Assembly: GCF_949987515.2 (NCBI RefSeq)
Contig: NC_082694.2
Span: forward strand, 37,778,451 to 37,842,450
Length of the DNA: 64,000 nt
Reading direction: 5' to 3'
Source: Delphinus delphis
Lineage: Eukaryota; Chordata; Mammalia; Artiodactyla; Delphinidae
Shown: piece by piece, positions 1-12,229 of the stretch
How the letters are laid out: each line of letters begins with the position of its first letter
Numbering within the stretch: the first letter of the stretch is position 1
Made by a program: the position numbers and the translations under genes
Notes under the pieces: generated by a model
Databases searched by the model: none
Seen by the model: only the letters and a program-made list of their open reading frames with translations
Told to the model about the DNA's origin: nothing

Positions 1-1175
1 AGAAAAATTCTCCAGTCTGTTCTCACACAGCAACCAGAGGGAGCTCTTTTTTAAAAAAAGCATCACCTGATGATAATGTTATCCCCTGCCTTTTTGTCCC
101 CTTCCCCTCCCCTTCTTCTCTCCCTCTCCCTCTTTTCTCCATCTCTATCTCTCTCTCCTTTTAAGTTTCTAGTTTGATTGGTCCAGAAAAAGAAAATCCT
201 GACTCCAGCTCAACGGGGTGAATCTCTGTACAGGACAGGAAAGCTTATAGTCTTATGACTCAGTCCAGATAAACACCAGAAAGAAAAAAGAACAGGTCAA
301 CAGTAACCTAACTGAACAAGTGAATACTCATGTGTTTCTCTTGCCTCCTTCCTTCTACCTCATTCCCATCCTGCTCTGGAAAGATCAGAGGGCACTCCAC
401 TTAGAATGCCTCTGCTAGAAAACAGAAAGAGAAATACTGGGAGGGAATTTTTTGTGCAAAAACATTTATATTCACTTTCTTCTCAGAAATGTCATGGGCA
501 GAAAGTATGAGAAGAAAATATAGAATTACATGAGGCATTGCAAACATACGTCTAATATCCTAATATCAACTTGCTGTAGGTCAGTGATTCCTCAACTTTT
601 TCAGAGTTGGAACATCATCCTTTAAAAGTTTTATAATTTTTTAAAAATTAAATGCAATTAAAATCAATTCAAATAACAATGACAGCTCTTTAACTGATGT
701 TGCAAGACCATCATTGCTCTATACTGCAATGGAAAAATTTAGATTTCAAAGTTTTTCCATTTCAGTATATATTCAGAAAACATAGTTGTTTGTGACTGAG
801 GACAGCATTTATCAGATAACTTTTATCCACAGAAGAAGCATGTAAGCATTTGTATTATGAGATACATTATGATGTTGAGGGTGGAATTTCCCCTTAAAAC
901 CCATCTCCTCCTCTCCTCCTAACTGTGCCACTAATCCTTAAATTTCATTATTAAAGGTTAATTCCTTTAAGGAGGCAATATTGTTTTATACCAAGTTTTA
1001 TCAGAACAAAGATATAATCAATTGTAAGATGTACCACTATTTTATGTGCCACTAAGAAAGAAAAACCAATGCCAATTATAATAAGACATCACCAATTGTA
1101 AGAGGTATCCCAATTTCAGAGACAGTAAAATGTGAAAAATGTGAGTCTTAAACTCTATGAAATGAAGTAATTAAG
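1..1175. other. unannotated AT-rich intergenic sequence
   Basis: No gene is recognised. A pyrimidine-rich tract (CT-rich, about 90-165) is the only low-complexity feature. Two similar 16-mers containing CCAATTGTAAGA or TCAATTGTAAGA occur near 1018-1034 and 1090-1106. They may belong to an old interspersed repeat I cannot name. Confidence 0.5.
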
Positions 1176-1179
1176 AGAA

Positions 1180-1430
1180 TGGACCTTAATATCAAACACA
1201 TCTGGATGGACATCCTGTTTCTGCCATTGGATAGATGGCTTGCCTTGGGGAAATTACTTAACTTCTTTGAACCTCTTTCTTCTCCTCTGTGAAATTAAAA
1301 TATTAATATATCCTCTGTGGTTAGCAAGAATTACCTACAACGAGATATAGAAATGTGCTTAGTGCAGAATCCAGCCCTTAGTTAGGGCTCCAAAATGAAA
1401 ACTATTATTGTTATTAAGGAATTATTATTA
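1180..1430 (+). repeat. MIR SINE remnant
   Basis: The order of words fits the mammalian MIR core in sense orientation: a sentence resembling 'ttgccttggggaaattacttaacttc', then a CTC-rich block with 'tctgtgaaattaaaatatta', then an AT-rich tail with ATTATTGTTATTA. It is strongly diverged, as expected for a pre-eutherian SINE. Confidence 0.65.
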
Positions 1431-1699
1431 CCACTGGGGATAGTGGGGTATTAAGTCCCCACTGCCTCTGATTCCTGACTTTCAATGAGTTTGTGAGATC
1501 TGAGATAAAACAGATCTTCACAGATTGAAGCTTTTGACATGACATTTGTTTGTAGGAGAGGAGATAAGTCCAGAATGGGGAAATGACTTAGGGAGGGAAG
1601 GCCGGGGGGTTGGGGAGCTGGATCACCAAGCCAAATAGTATTGTGTCTTCAAACTTTGGCTCAGGATTGCTTCTGGTTTCAACTTGATTCTACATTAAG

Positions 1700-2032
1700 A
1701 ATATACTCATACCTTTGAAAACAACGTTAAGTGAAAGAAGCCAATCAATAAAAGACCACATATTGTATATGATTCCATTTATATGAAATGTCCAAGAATA
1801 GGCAAATCCATAGAAACAGAAGTAGATTAGTGGTTTCCAGTGGCTGAGGGAAGGGGGATGGGGAGTGGTAGCTAAGGAGGATGGGTATTTAGGGTGATAA
1901 AATTAGATTGTAATGATGGTTGCATAACTCTTGAATATGCTTCAAACCATTGAACAGTACACTTTAAATGGGTGGATTTTATGGTATGTGACTGAAACCT
2001 CAATAAAGACATTCAAAAAATAAAAAAAGAAT
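1700..2032 (+). mobile_element. old L1 3' end (5'-truncated)
   Basis: This is typical L1M 3'UTR sequence: 'gattccatttatatgaaatgtcc', 'tagattagtggtttccag' and 'ggatgggga', followed by 'cttcaaaccattgaacagtaca' and 'cctcaataaagac' with an A-rich tail. Only the 3' end of the LINE is present, and no coding capacity is left. Confidence 0.75.
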
Positions 2033-2039
2033 ACATTAC

Positions 2040-2680
2040 TATATCCTGCTATTTTGAAATCTAAAACTAAACTTTAAAAAAATCACTTTACTTTTTAAAC
2101 TATAGAAACAGCTGAATACACTTAGAAAAAGAAATGTATCAACTTTACCTTAAATTACACATAAATTGATAAAACTCACAAAGTTCAGTTAAGGTTTTCA
2201 CTTTATTTCCACCCACTACATGTAAAAATGGTCAATTCTAAACATAGTCTCCAATTTTGTGAACTTCAGAAGATTTAGTCACAGGGATAATGATTTAGCC
2301 TCTGTCATGAGCCGGCATGCATTGTGCACTGGGCATGCAAAGGAGCTTCTTATAATCAGGAGGGATATTCAAAATATTTAAAAACTGGATGGAGTCAGAA
2401 ACTGAGTAACCAGAATGGATGCCAGCTGGAGACCCCTTAGTTGGTAGAATTTGGAGGAGGCTGAAGGTCCAGGAGGAAGGGCCAGGGACATTGGAAGTGG
2501 TGGGATTGCAGAATGGGGGCACTTGGAAGCTCTAGCAGGGGCATTTTAATAAGTGATACAAAAGATTTCAATATGTTATCAAATAGTTAGAGCTGTTCCA
2601 GGGCATTTCTGGTATGCCAACAGGATGCTCACCTGGTTCTCCAAGTGTGGCCTTAAAATCTTAGAAGTTTAGAGATGATC
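2040..2680. other. unannotated intergenic sequence
   Basis: No recognisable gene or repeat. Short open frames on the minus strand here have no familiar domain and are not supported as genes. Confidence 0.45.
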
Positions 2681-2689
2681 TCTTTTCCT

Positions 2690-2830
2690 CCTGACATTTT
2701 ACAGATGAGAAAACCAAGGTTGAGGAAAGATGAGTGGCTTGCTTACAATGCATGAATAGTAACAGAGTCAGAAAGAGAGTCCATTCCTCTAAAATCTCAA
2801 TCCAGATTAGCTACGGTAGGGAAAGTGGGC
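2690..2830 (-). repeat. MIR SINE remnant
   Basis: 'ttttacagatgagaaaacc' followed by a diverged 'gcttgcttacaatgcatgaatagtaacagagtcag' is the reverse complement of the MIR core and A/B-box end. Old and diverged. Confidence 0.65.
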
Positions 2831-3399
2831 AAAACATCCTCATACCAAATTAACTTGCCCATTCATCATCTTTAACCATTTCCAAATCAAAGTTGCAATT
2901 TATTTCCTAGTTGTGTGCATAGCAAAAGCATATATATTCTTCATGAGAGTAAAAGACCTTGAACGTGGAAAACAAATGGACAGTGGGTCCAGACTTCCAG
3001 GTAATTACTGTTAAATTATGTTAATGTGAAACATCATGGTACACATGTAGCATTTCTCAACAGAAGCCATGCATCATTGCTAAAGCAAATTTGAAGAGAA
3101 TAAATCAAAGGCATTTAAAATAAAATATATTGGCACATAATCTCATTTTGTAACTTTTGTCTTCCTAGTTATTAGAAAGAAAAGATTAGAAAAGAAATAA
3201 CAAAAGCTAGGCAAAAATTATTGCACTCACCTTAAGTTTTATTTAGAGAATTGCCAATAGAATGATGCAGGAAAACTTTTTGGATGCATAGGGTTTTGTG
3301 TATATTGGGGAAGAGATGAGGATATTCACTCATTCATTCATATTTTAATAATAACTACTGATATATGAATGGCCCTTCACAGTTTTAAAAGGGCTTTAC

Positions 3400-3528
3400 T
3401 GGGAATTCCCTGGAGGTCCAGTGGTAAAAACTCGGGGCTTTCACTGCTGTGGGCCTGGGTTCAATCCCAGGTTGGGGAAATAAGATTCCATAAGACATGC
3501 GGTGTGACCACACACAGACACACACAAA
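3400..3528 (+). repeat. tRNA-derived cetartiodactyl SINE, short form
   Basis: It begins TGGGAATTCCCTGGAGGTCC, has a B-box-like GGGTTCAATCCC, and ends near an A/C-rich tail. This is the short CHR/Bov-tA-like form that ends in 'gacatgcggtgtgacca' rather than the long CHR-1 body. Several bases differ from younger copies, so it is an older insertion. Confidence 0.75.
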
Positions 3529-3652
3529 AATTGCTTTCCTAAACATGTAGTAGAAGACTATTGACACAGGAAATATTTCGCAATATATTGCTAAGTGGAA
3601 ACGCAGGCTACAAAAACATATGCAGTTAAAATGTTATTTTTCTTTAAAAGGA

Positions 3653-3654
<2 letters not shown>

Positions 3655-3684
<30 letters not shown>
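3655..3684. repeat. (TG)n microsatellite
   Basis: About 15 perfect TG units. Candidate length-polymorphic locus. Confidence 0.95.
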
Positions 3685-3687
<3 letters not shown>

Positions 3688-3847
3688 CCATACATATAAA
3701 AAAGATTGAAGACACTGAAATACTATCTATTCTCCTTGGTTGATAAAATGATGGGTACTTCTTTGGTATTTTCCTTTTTCTTTTTCTGTTTTCCAAGTTT
3801 CTTGTGCTAAACATGTATTAGTTTTTAAATTAAAAAAAATTTTTTTT

Positions 3848-4200
3848 AGGGCTTCCCAGGTGGCACAGTAGTTAAGAATCTGCCTGCTAATGCAGAGGAC
3901 ACGGGCCCAAGCCCTGGTCTGGGAAGATCCCACATACTGCGGAGCAACTAAGCCCGTGTGCCACAACTACTGAGCCCGCGCTCTAGAGCCTGCAAGCCAC
4001 AGTTACTGAGCCCGCGTGCCACAACTATTGAAGCCTGCGCACCTAGAGCCCGTGCTCTGCAACAAGAGAAGCCACCGCAGTGAGAAGCCTGCACACCGCA
4101 ATGAAGAGTAGCCTCCACTCGCTGCAACTAGAGAAAGTCCGCACGCAGCAGTGAAGACCCAGCGCAGCCAAAAATGAATAATTAAATAAATTTAAAAATT
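3848..4200 (+). repeat. CHR-1 type SINE
   Basis: Head GGGCTTCCCAGGTGGCACAG is tRNA-like. The body is the long tandem 'ACAACTACTGAGCCC' type and ends '...GACCCAGCGCAGCC' plus an A/T-rich tail. The substitutions in the head show it is not among the youngest copies. Confidence 0.9.
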
Positions 4201-4229
4201 AAAATTAAATAAAATAAAATTTTAATTGC

Positions 4230-5235
4230 TTCCATCTAGGCCAACAGGCACTTGAAAAGATGTTCAACATCGCTAATATTAGAGAAATGCAGATCAAACC
4301 CACAATGAGATACCTCACACCAGTCAGAATGGCTATCATCAAAAAGTCTACAAAAAATAAAAGCTGGAGGGGGTGTAGAGAAAAGGGAACCCTCCTACAC
4401 TGTTGGTGGGAATGTAAATTGATGCAGACACTATGGAAAACAGTATGAAGTTCTTTAAAAAACTAAAAATAGAGCTACCATGTGATCCAGCAATCCCACT
4501 CCTGGGCATATATCCAGAAAACACACAAACTCCAATTTGAAATACAATATATAGAACAGATAAATAACAAGGTCCTACTGTATAGCACAGGAAACTATAT
4601 TCAATAGCCTGTGACAAACCATAACGGAAAAGAACATGAAAAAGAATGTATATATATGTATAACTTGGCTGTACAGTGGTAATTAACACAATATTGTAGT
4701 TCAACTATACTTTAATAAAAAATAAATTAAAAAATAAAAACACTTTGTTAGATTTAAAAAAAAAAGAAAAGATACATGTACCTCAATGTTCATGGCCACA
4801 CTGTTTACAATAGCCAAGACATGGAAGCAACCCAGGTGTCCATCAACAGACAACTGGCTTAACAAGGTGCACATATACAATGGTATATTACTCAGCCATA
4901 AAAAAAGAATGAAATATTGCCATTTGCAGCAACATGGATGGACCTACAGGATATCATAGTAAGTGAAGTAAATCAGAGAAAGACAAATATAGTATTATAT
5001 CACTTATATGTGGAATCTAAAAAATAATACAAATGAATCTATATACAAAAACAGAAACAGACTCACAGACACAGAAAACAAACTTACAGTTACCAAAGGG
5101 GTAATGTGGAGGGGATAAATTAGCAGTATGGGATTAATAGAGAGAAGCTACTACATATAAAACAGATAAGCAACAGAGATTTACTGTATAGCACAGGGAA
5201 CTATATTCAATATCTTGTAATAACCTATAAGTGCT
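4230..5235 (+). mobile_element. L1 3' fragment with a second L1 3' end nested inside
   Basis: 4230-4530 reads as the ORF2 C-terminus (Cys/His-rich tail with '[17 protein letters not shown]' in the + frame from 4260). The 3' part continues at about 4773 ('gatacatgtacctcaatgttcatgg') and runs to 5235. In between, about 4540-4765 is another, 5'-truncated L1 3' end ('ggtcctactgtatagcacag ... aactatactttaataaaa') with its own A-rich tail. Read without the inner piece, the outer L1 is continuous. Confidence 0.8.
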
Positions 5236-5249
5236 TCCATCTGTACTTT

Positions 5250-5440
5250 ATATCCATTGAGCCTCATGACAATCATGTGACATATAACACCTCATTTGAT
5301 AGAAGAGCATATTGAGTCTCAGAAGAAATGAGTGACCTGCTACTTGACAGGTAGCAAATATTAGAGCTTGGGTTTTCATCTTGGTCATTTGACTCTAAAT
5401 CTTATGCTCTTTCCTCTACATCACAATGCTCAGTTCTCAG
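5250..5440 (-). repeat. MIR SINE remnant
   Basis: 'cctcatttgatagaagagcatattgagtctcagaagaaatgagtgacctgc' is a diverged reverse MIR core. Confidence 0.55.
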
Positions 5441-6860
5441 AGCTGGCTTATATGATGGCTCAGGGTAGCACATTCAGAGCTATCTTTATGTTATCTTTGC
5501 AGCAGAGCGTCATCCACTCATTTGTACCTGTTAGTCATTCTGTAGAAACCAATTTTCCAATTAAACAAGTAGCTGTTCTGGAAGTGGCACCAAAGTCTTG
5601 AAGCAATTAAGCTCCCACAACAAATCCCTGCAGCTTATTCATTTGAGTAGCCTTTGTTCCAAAGCAGTACACTACGCACCACTTTCAAATCTTAAAAGCT
5701 TCCTGGATTCTCTCCTGGACTTTGTCATCTATATTACAAGCAATTTTCACGCTTATCAGTTTTTATGAGGTATGTGTTTTTCTGAGACCTTTTTCTTAAA
5801 AGCTATTTCTTGCTTCCTAAAAGACCCAGTTCCACTGTGAAAAAGCAAGAAGAGTTATGAGCAGGTAGAGCTATAGAGCTAAATGTGACCACAAGCTCTG
5901 CTGGAAGCTCTGAAAATTACCGCATTCCCTCAATACCTCACAAATGAGCTGGGAAAGCTGCTGCTGTTAGCTTTCTGGGCATAGAAAGAGTTCTCAGTCA
6001 ACTGAGAGTCCCTGCCTTAGGATTTACTGAATACTGTTTTATTCCTTGACTTTTCACACAAATTTTGCACCATCAGGTAAATGTTCTGAATGAGTGACAT
6101 TGTCCAGATCAGAAAGATTTGGAGTGGAAGCTCTATAACCATTTTGTAAGGTACAAAGGGAAGATGTAGGTTAAGCCAAAATCTTCTGGATTTTGTGTTC
6201 CTTTGCCAGATGAAACTATCTTCATCCTTCAGAGAGTTGATGTGTGGTTCTGGGCTTAATAATGATGGTTTCTAGGTGTTTATTTCTTTATTCTGCTTTT
6301 TAAAAACAATGCATATCTTTGGCCAGAGGAGAGGATGCTGATATCTAAGTAATATGACACAGATATGTCTAGACTTCATAGTCAGCCCTGTCCTGGACTC
6401 ACAGACACCTTGAAGTAGGACTCAGCACTTCTATACTTCTCAACAAGAACAAATTCGACTCCCCTGAGACATTGTTAGAAACACAGGTTTTATTACAGAT
6501 TTCATAGAGAGATGCATGAAAGGGTTATATCAAGCACCAGATGGCAAACTTTCACAGAAACTCCTATTAAACATCCCCATGCGCCCCACAAAGTTCCCCT
6601 CGGCTACCTCTTCACCCTTTAATCTTGTCCACACATAAGCTTCAGTTTTCCCTGGTTCTGGATCTCACTGCCTTGTCCCTTGTCCCTGCCCTCCCCTTCT
6701 ACCTCCTGCAAAAAAATAAATAAATAAAAAGTTTCCAATGCAGAACAAGTTAGTGAACTTTCTTAATCTTGCATCCTCATACCAATCACACTGTTCAGCA
6801 AAGAACTTCTTTTGGAATCAGTTGGGTATTATAAATTGCAAGCAATTTTTCTCTGTCACA
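5440..6860. other. unannotated intergenic sequence
   Basis: Looks single-copy. No open frame with recognisable domains and no named repeat seen, apart from a short AAATAAATAAATAAAA run near 6714-6730. Confidence 0.5.
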
Positions 6861-6872
6861 AATAGTGTTGGC

Positions 6873-7815
6873 CATCACTAATTATTAGGAAAATGCAACT
6901 CAAAACCACTCTATTACCTCACATCTATAAGAATGACTGTCATGAAGAAGAAAAGAGATAACAAATGCTGGCGAAAACATGGAGAAAAGGGAACTGTTGA
7001 GCACTCTTGGTAGAAATGTAAATTGGTAAAGACATTATGGAAAACAGTATGGAGGTTCTTCAAAAAAAACAATAAAAATAGAACTACCATATGACCCAGC
7101 AATTTCACTCCGGGGTTATATCCAAAGGAAACAAAATCAGTATCTCGAAGAAATATCTGCACCTCATGTTCATTGCAGTATTATTTACAATAGCCAAAAC
7201 ACAGAAACAACCTAAGTGTCCATCAACAGATGAATGGATAAAGAAATTGTGGTATATATACACCCAATAGAATACTATTCAGCCATTAGAAAAAAGGAAG
7301 TCTTGCTATTTGCAACAACATGGAGGAAACTTGAGGGCATTATGCTAAATGAAATAAGTCAGAGAAAGACAAATACTGTATAATCTCACATATAAGTAGA
7401 ATCCAAAAAACCAAACCCATAGAAACAAAGATAAGATTTGTAATTGTCAAAGGTAGGGGGTGGGGAGTAGGTGGGGGTTGTAGTAGCAGGGGATGATGTA
7501 ATTAGGTGAAGGTAATCAAAAGATACAAACTTCTAGTTATAGGATAAATAAGTTCTGAGGATATAATGTACAACATGATGACAACAGTTAACAATACTGT
7601 ATTGTATATTTGAAAAGTTGCTAAGAGAGTGGATATTAAAAAGTTCTCATCATAAGGAAAAAAGTTGTTACTATTTGAGTTGATGGATGTTAACGAATCT
7701 TATTGTGGTGATAATTTTGCAACATGTACATAAATTGAATAATTATGTTGTATACCTTAAAATTATACAATGATATATGTCAATTATATCTCAATAAAAC
7801 TCTCGGGGGGGGACC
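6873..7815 (+). mobile_element. old L1 3' end, with 12-bp target-site duplication
   Basis: 5'-truncated L1 beginning in the ORF2 tail ('catcactaattattaggaaaatgcaactc') and ending in the 3'UTR 'caattatatctcaataaaactctc' followed by eight G. The flanking AATAGTGTTGGC is present at 6861-6872 and 7816-7827, which fixes the insertion borders. No poly(A) tail remains; the element stops at the G run. Confidence 0.85.
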
Positions 7816-8029
7816 AATAGTGTTGGCTTACCGTGCCAATTCCTTCTGAAAAGTGGGTCCAAGTTCCGAGGAGGTTTTCTTCAAGGGTATTTCAGTAAAA
7901 ACTTGAGTCTGTCTTTAGCAGAGCCATCTAGTTGGGATGTGAAGAGACAGGGCTTGAGATGGGAGGAACCTAAGGAATTTAAAGTGAAGAAAAGAGAAAT
8001 TAAAATTTATTAACTATTGTGCTGGGTTC

Positions 8030-8180
8030 TTAACATTCTTTATTTCATTGCATCTTCACAACTAAATTTTACAGATGAAGAAACTAAGGGCTTAGAGATG
8101 TTAAAATAAATCTGTAAAGTCTCATTGCTTCTAAGAAGCACAGCTAGGATGCTAAGCCAAGTCCATTTACTCCAAAGTCT
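8030..8180 (-). repeat. MIR SINE remnant
   Basis: 'tgcatcttcacaactaaattttacagatgaagaaac' followed by 'cttagagatg' and 'cacagctaggatg' is the reverse MIR core. Confidence 0.7.
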
Positions 8181-8790
8181 AAGGTCTTTCCTTATACTCC
8201 ATCACCTACCATGGGTTTTGGATTTCCAATATTTAGAAAGCTGCCTCCTCTACCATCCCATCAAGATCCCTGGCAGCTCAGGGGTGCATCTGTCCACAGA
8301 AAGCCATTTCCCCTCTTACACTGACCTGGCCCAGGGACAGTTGGATTTAACAGCCTCTCCTGGCCCAGTCTCTCTTTGTCCCATTGCCAGTTCTATCCAA
8401 GCAGGCACATGAATCCCTGACATCTCATAGGAAGGTGAAAGTATTGGCATTGTTGGGAAAGGGATGATGGATGAACTTGAGTGCTGTAATGGAAAGGACC
8501 CTGAACCAAGATGTAGGCTACACAGACTACCACAGAATAAGTCAGTGTGTTTTCCTATCTTTGATCTCTTTGGAAACAAATGTCTGCATAAAATGAAGTG
8601 AAACAGGAAATAAAAGAGAATTCATGTTTGTGGACTGTTTCTCATAATGTCTCTCAAACATACAAAAGTAAACCTTTTTCTTTATTTTATATTTGAATGA
8701 TTTAGCAACTTGACATGAACAGATTTAGTCTTGCAGTATAAAATAGGACAGAACATATTTTAGTTCTTTCTGTCTTCTCCAAGATGCATT
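8180..8790. other. unannotated intergenic sequence
   Basis: A 95-codon + frame beginning in the MIR (8125-8412) continues here, but it has no domain and no splice or promoter context. I regard it as chance. Confidence 0.45.
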
Positions 8791-8799
8791 ATATTTATA

Positions 8800-8990
8800 T
8801 ATCCAGGGCAGGCTGTATGTAGACCTACTTCAGCTGCCCACTCAATGCCTGATGTGTCATTGCTCAAGTTACTTCTTTTCTTTCTGCCCTAATTTCATTG
8901 ACTATAAAAGGAAGAATGTAGACTAGATAACCCCCAGGTTTCCTTCCAGCCATGTGGTTTACAGAGTGGTGAACTCTGCAAAGAATGACT
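8800..8990 (+). repeat. MIR-family SINE remnant
   Basis: 'gctcaagttacttcttttc', 'ctaatttcattgactataaaag', 'tagactagataacccccagg' and 'ccttccagc' follow the order of the sense MIR/MIR3 3' half. Confidence 0.6.
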
Positions 8991-8999
8991 TCCCTTGTG

Positions 9000-9610
9000 G
9001 GAAACACTACCTCCTATTCTGTGAAGGATCTCAAACTCAACATATTTACCCACAATCATAGCTCCCTTAAGGTTATCGCCAAAAGTACAGGTAGAAAGGG
9101 GGATAAGGGACAGAATGTAAAGAAAGCTCAGTGGAAGGTGAAAGTAAGTCTGAGGAAAATGTAATTGCGGGTTAACATGACTTTGCAGTTTTTTAGGGTA
9201 TGTGTGTGGATTCCACTTACTCTAGCTATTTATCCCGAAGTTTTATTTATTATATTTTACATAATACTAACATTATAGTACATTAAAGAGTAGACCATGT
9301 GGAATTCTTGATTTTGGTTTTTGGATTTTCAGAGAAATCACTTCAGAGACGGCCTTAGCTATTTGCCCACATGTATGTGGGTACGGATTTTTCAATCATT
9401 AGCTGTTTGGATTTTAAACTTCTTCAGATATTTACAAAAATTATACATTGATATAGAAATCCACTGAGAATTAAAGGAGCCCTGTCTCCTGGTTATTTTT
9501 GTACAGTTACACATGAGATTTATTCCTGGATTAGTACAGAGAACTTTTTGACTAGACTGAGATAATCCCAGACAGCTTGTGAATATTGTCACTGACAGAA
9601 GGCAGGCCTG
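9000..9610. other. unannotated intergenic sequence
   Basis: Nothing recognised on either strand. The minus-strand open frame at 9392-9757 is low-complexity and overlaps the L2. Confidence 0.4.
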
Positions 9611-9619
9611 CATTTTGAA

Positions 9620-10735
9620 GACACTTGTCAGACTGTGACCTGTGCAGCATTTAACACTGTATCTCACTCGCTCATCCTTGAACCATTCTCTTCTCTTGAT
9701 TTCTATGACACCAGATTCTCTTATTTTCCTTCTCTTTGTCCTCTTTTTCTTGGCCACCTTTCTAGGTCACCCTTCTTTTCACAATCTACTAGTCTACCTA
9801 GGAGCTGTCATTCACTCTCAAGATGCTGATCACCACCTCTACCCTGATAAGTCCCACAGCTATATCTCTAGCCCAGACTGTGTCTTGACCTATACACCTA
9901 AACATCCAACTGCCTACTCAACATCTACACATGGATGGCCCATGGGGATCTCTAAGTCATGTCCAAAATGAATCTCATCACCTTCCCTCTAAACCTGACC
10001 CTCTCCTCTGAGTTCCCTGTCTCCACAAATGACTCCACTATCCACTCAGTTGCCTGAGCCAGAAAATTGAATAGCATCCTTGATACTTCTTCTTCCTTCC
10101 ATACCCAACACCCATCCCATCGATCATCAGACTGAGCAGAATCTAACTCTGCATCATCTCTGGAATCTGGCCACAGCTCTTCTCCTGCACTTGTGCTCCC
10201 TTAACCCAGGGGACCCCCATCTCTTACTTGGAACACTCTAATAGCTTCTCCTCTGATTCCCCACTCTGCTCCTCTTCATTCCATTCTCCACTTTACAGCC
10301 AGAGTGAGATTTTAAAAGAAGAAATCTGATCATTTTGCCCCTCTGTTTCCCATGGCTCTTAAGTTTAAGTCCATACTCCTTAAGATAGCTTACAAACCTT
10401 CTCTATCTTGAACTCCACACTCCAGAGTTAACACATTTTTTTTTTCAGTTCTTCCAGAGAGCCACAATGTCTCTCACCCACAGGCTTTTAGAAGTCCCAT
10501 CTCCTGAAAACTCCTACTTTCCTACTTTTGCTTCATTAACACTCAGAAGCCTTTCTTGACTCCCTCCCCCCAACACACATACCTAGTTATCACAGTGCAT
10601 TAACTGCCCATCTTTCTGCTAGACTACATGGTCCATGAGAGTAGGTACCCTGCCTATTTTTAGTTATATCCCAGCACCCAGCACCTGCCTAGCATATAGG
10701 AGAAGTTCAATAGATATTTGTAGAATAAATGAATA
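9620..10735 (+). mobile_element. L2 LINE 3' region
   Basis: Over a kilobase follows the order of L2: 'agccagagtgagattttaaaag', 'tctgatcattttgcccctctg', 'taagtccatactcctt', then 'gactacatggtccatgagag' and 'cccagcacctgcctagcatatagg', and finally '...aataaatgaat' at the 3' end. Open frames inside it (for example 9642-9971) are relics, not genes. Confidence 0.8.
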
Positions 10736-10739
10736 AAAA

Positions 10740-12225
10740 ATAAATGTGTCACTGCTTTGTACTAGCAGCAATATCAGTATCTTAAGCCTACTTTATTTGC
10801 ATGCAGCGTAAGCTCACTATTGAATCCAAAAAAAAGGATTCTAGTTCTGTTTTCTTTTTTTAAACTTATCTTTAAGCAGTAGAACCCTGTTTTTTTTTTT
10901 TTCCAAATGAAATGTGTGTTAGAGCCCAATTTATATAAAGTGGATAAAAATAGAGCTGCATATATTGAAACTGGGCTGGGGAAGCATCATCTACCCACCC
11001 CTTTTGATCCTGAGGGATTTCTGCAGGACTCATTAGGACACTCAGAACTTAGTTTAAAAACCACTGATCGAACCAAATCCTACTGCAACTAGGCAGGTAC
11101 ATTCATATCACTTGAGACTTTGGTTTTCAAAATCTTCTGAGAAGCATCCACTAATAGAAGAAGGTGCTTGTTTATCTAAAGAAATGAGGAATCAAATATG
11201 AGACCATCAAGTAACTCTAGTTCAGCTTTTCTGATGATGCTTTTCTAACCCAGAATGAAAGGGTAAAGTACACTTTGAAAGATTTAGAGGCTCAAAGTAC
11301 TTCAGGACATAGATTGACCACACTTTACCATGAACCTTGACATCTGGGTGTGGGGGGTGGTTCAGAGTGAGTGAAAGCATAAGAGGATTTCCCTGATGGT
11401 GTTTTTGCTTTGGTTGGAGTCTGAGGTCAATCACACGTGTAAAGTTCTAATCCTCATATGCAGGTGTGAGTTCCTTATGTTGCTGATACTCAGCATTGAA
11501 ATCTAGGATTCTTTTCATTAGGAAATTTTTTCTCACAAACAGTGTTTTCTGCTAAAGGGAGCCAACTTGCTCCAGACAGAACAGCATTTAGAAAAGCACA
11601 AGAAGAACGTTTTTCAATAGGAAATCACACAGTGAAATGTTGCTTGGGCAGATGAGCCACAGCTGGAAGTGGCTGAGAGGAAAGACTAGTCAAGGGCCCA
11701 CACAATACACTGGGGGAGGCTGTGACATCAGCTCTTATCAGAGGGCCATCAACACTTAGTGTACCAACGGAAGCCTTGGCCTTAAAACCAGCAAGAGATA
11801 ATTTCCTCTAAATTTCTTGGGGGGAAAAGTGGGAACACTTTCATGCCTATAAATACGGTTTACTTTGAATGTAGGCAAAACTTGAAGCATGAATAAAAAT
11901 CCGAGTAACTTAATGACTATACGATCAGGAAGCGTGGAACAACCTCTATTAGAGAAAAGTATGATAAAAATTTATTTTCTTTCACTGACTATAACATTAA
12001 GAAGAAATCAAGAAAAATGCTCTACATAATAACGGATAAATTTAGGAGCAAGGGTCATTGGAAAGAGGCTACCTCTAACTTTGCTTATGCTTAAAACATT
12101 GTTGACAGTCACTAAATTTGACACAATTGTACTACAAAAAATTATTCTTTGCTGAGGCAGATGAGGCAAATAGATCACTTTCGTAACAGTACAGTCAAAA
12201 CCTAAGTACTTAAGAGATGTTCAGT
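10740..12225. other. unique intergenic sequence with a possible regulatory segment
   Basis: No coding gene. About 11000-11070 may hold a degenerate hAT (MER5-like) end ('ttaaaaaccactgat'). About 11560-11790 is less AT-rich and looks single-copy, with an E-box CAGCTG, a CRE-like TGACATCA and a GATA-type CTTATC close together (see findings). Confidence 0.4.
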
Positions 12226-12229
12226 TCAG

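Noticed and set aside
3655..3684. Possible CRISPR-like or regulatory array from regular repeats
   Set aside because: Simple dinucleotide microsatellite; no spacer-repeat organisation exists anywhere in the window.
8125..8579. Open frames on both strands near 8.1-8.6 kb
   Set aside because: Partly MIR, no codon bias or homology recognised; expected by chance at this length.
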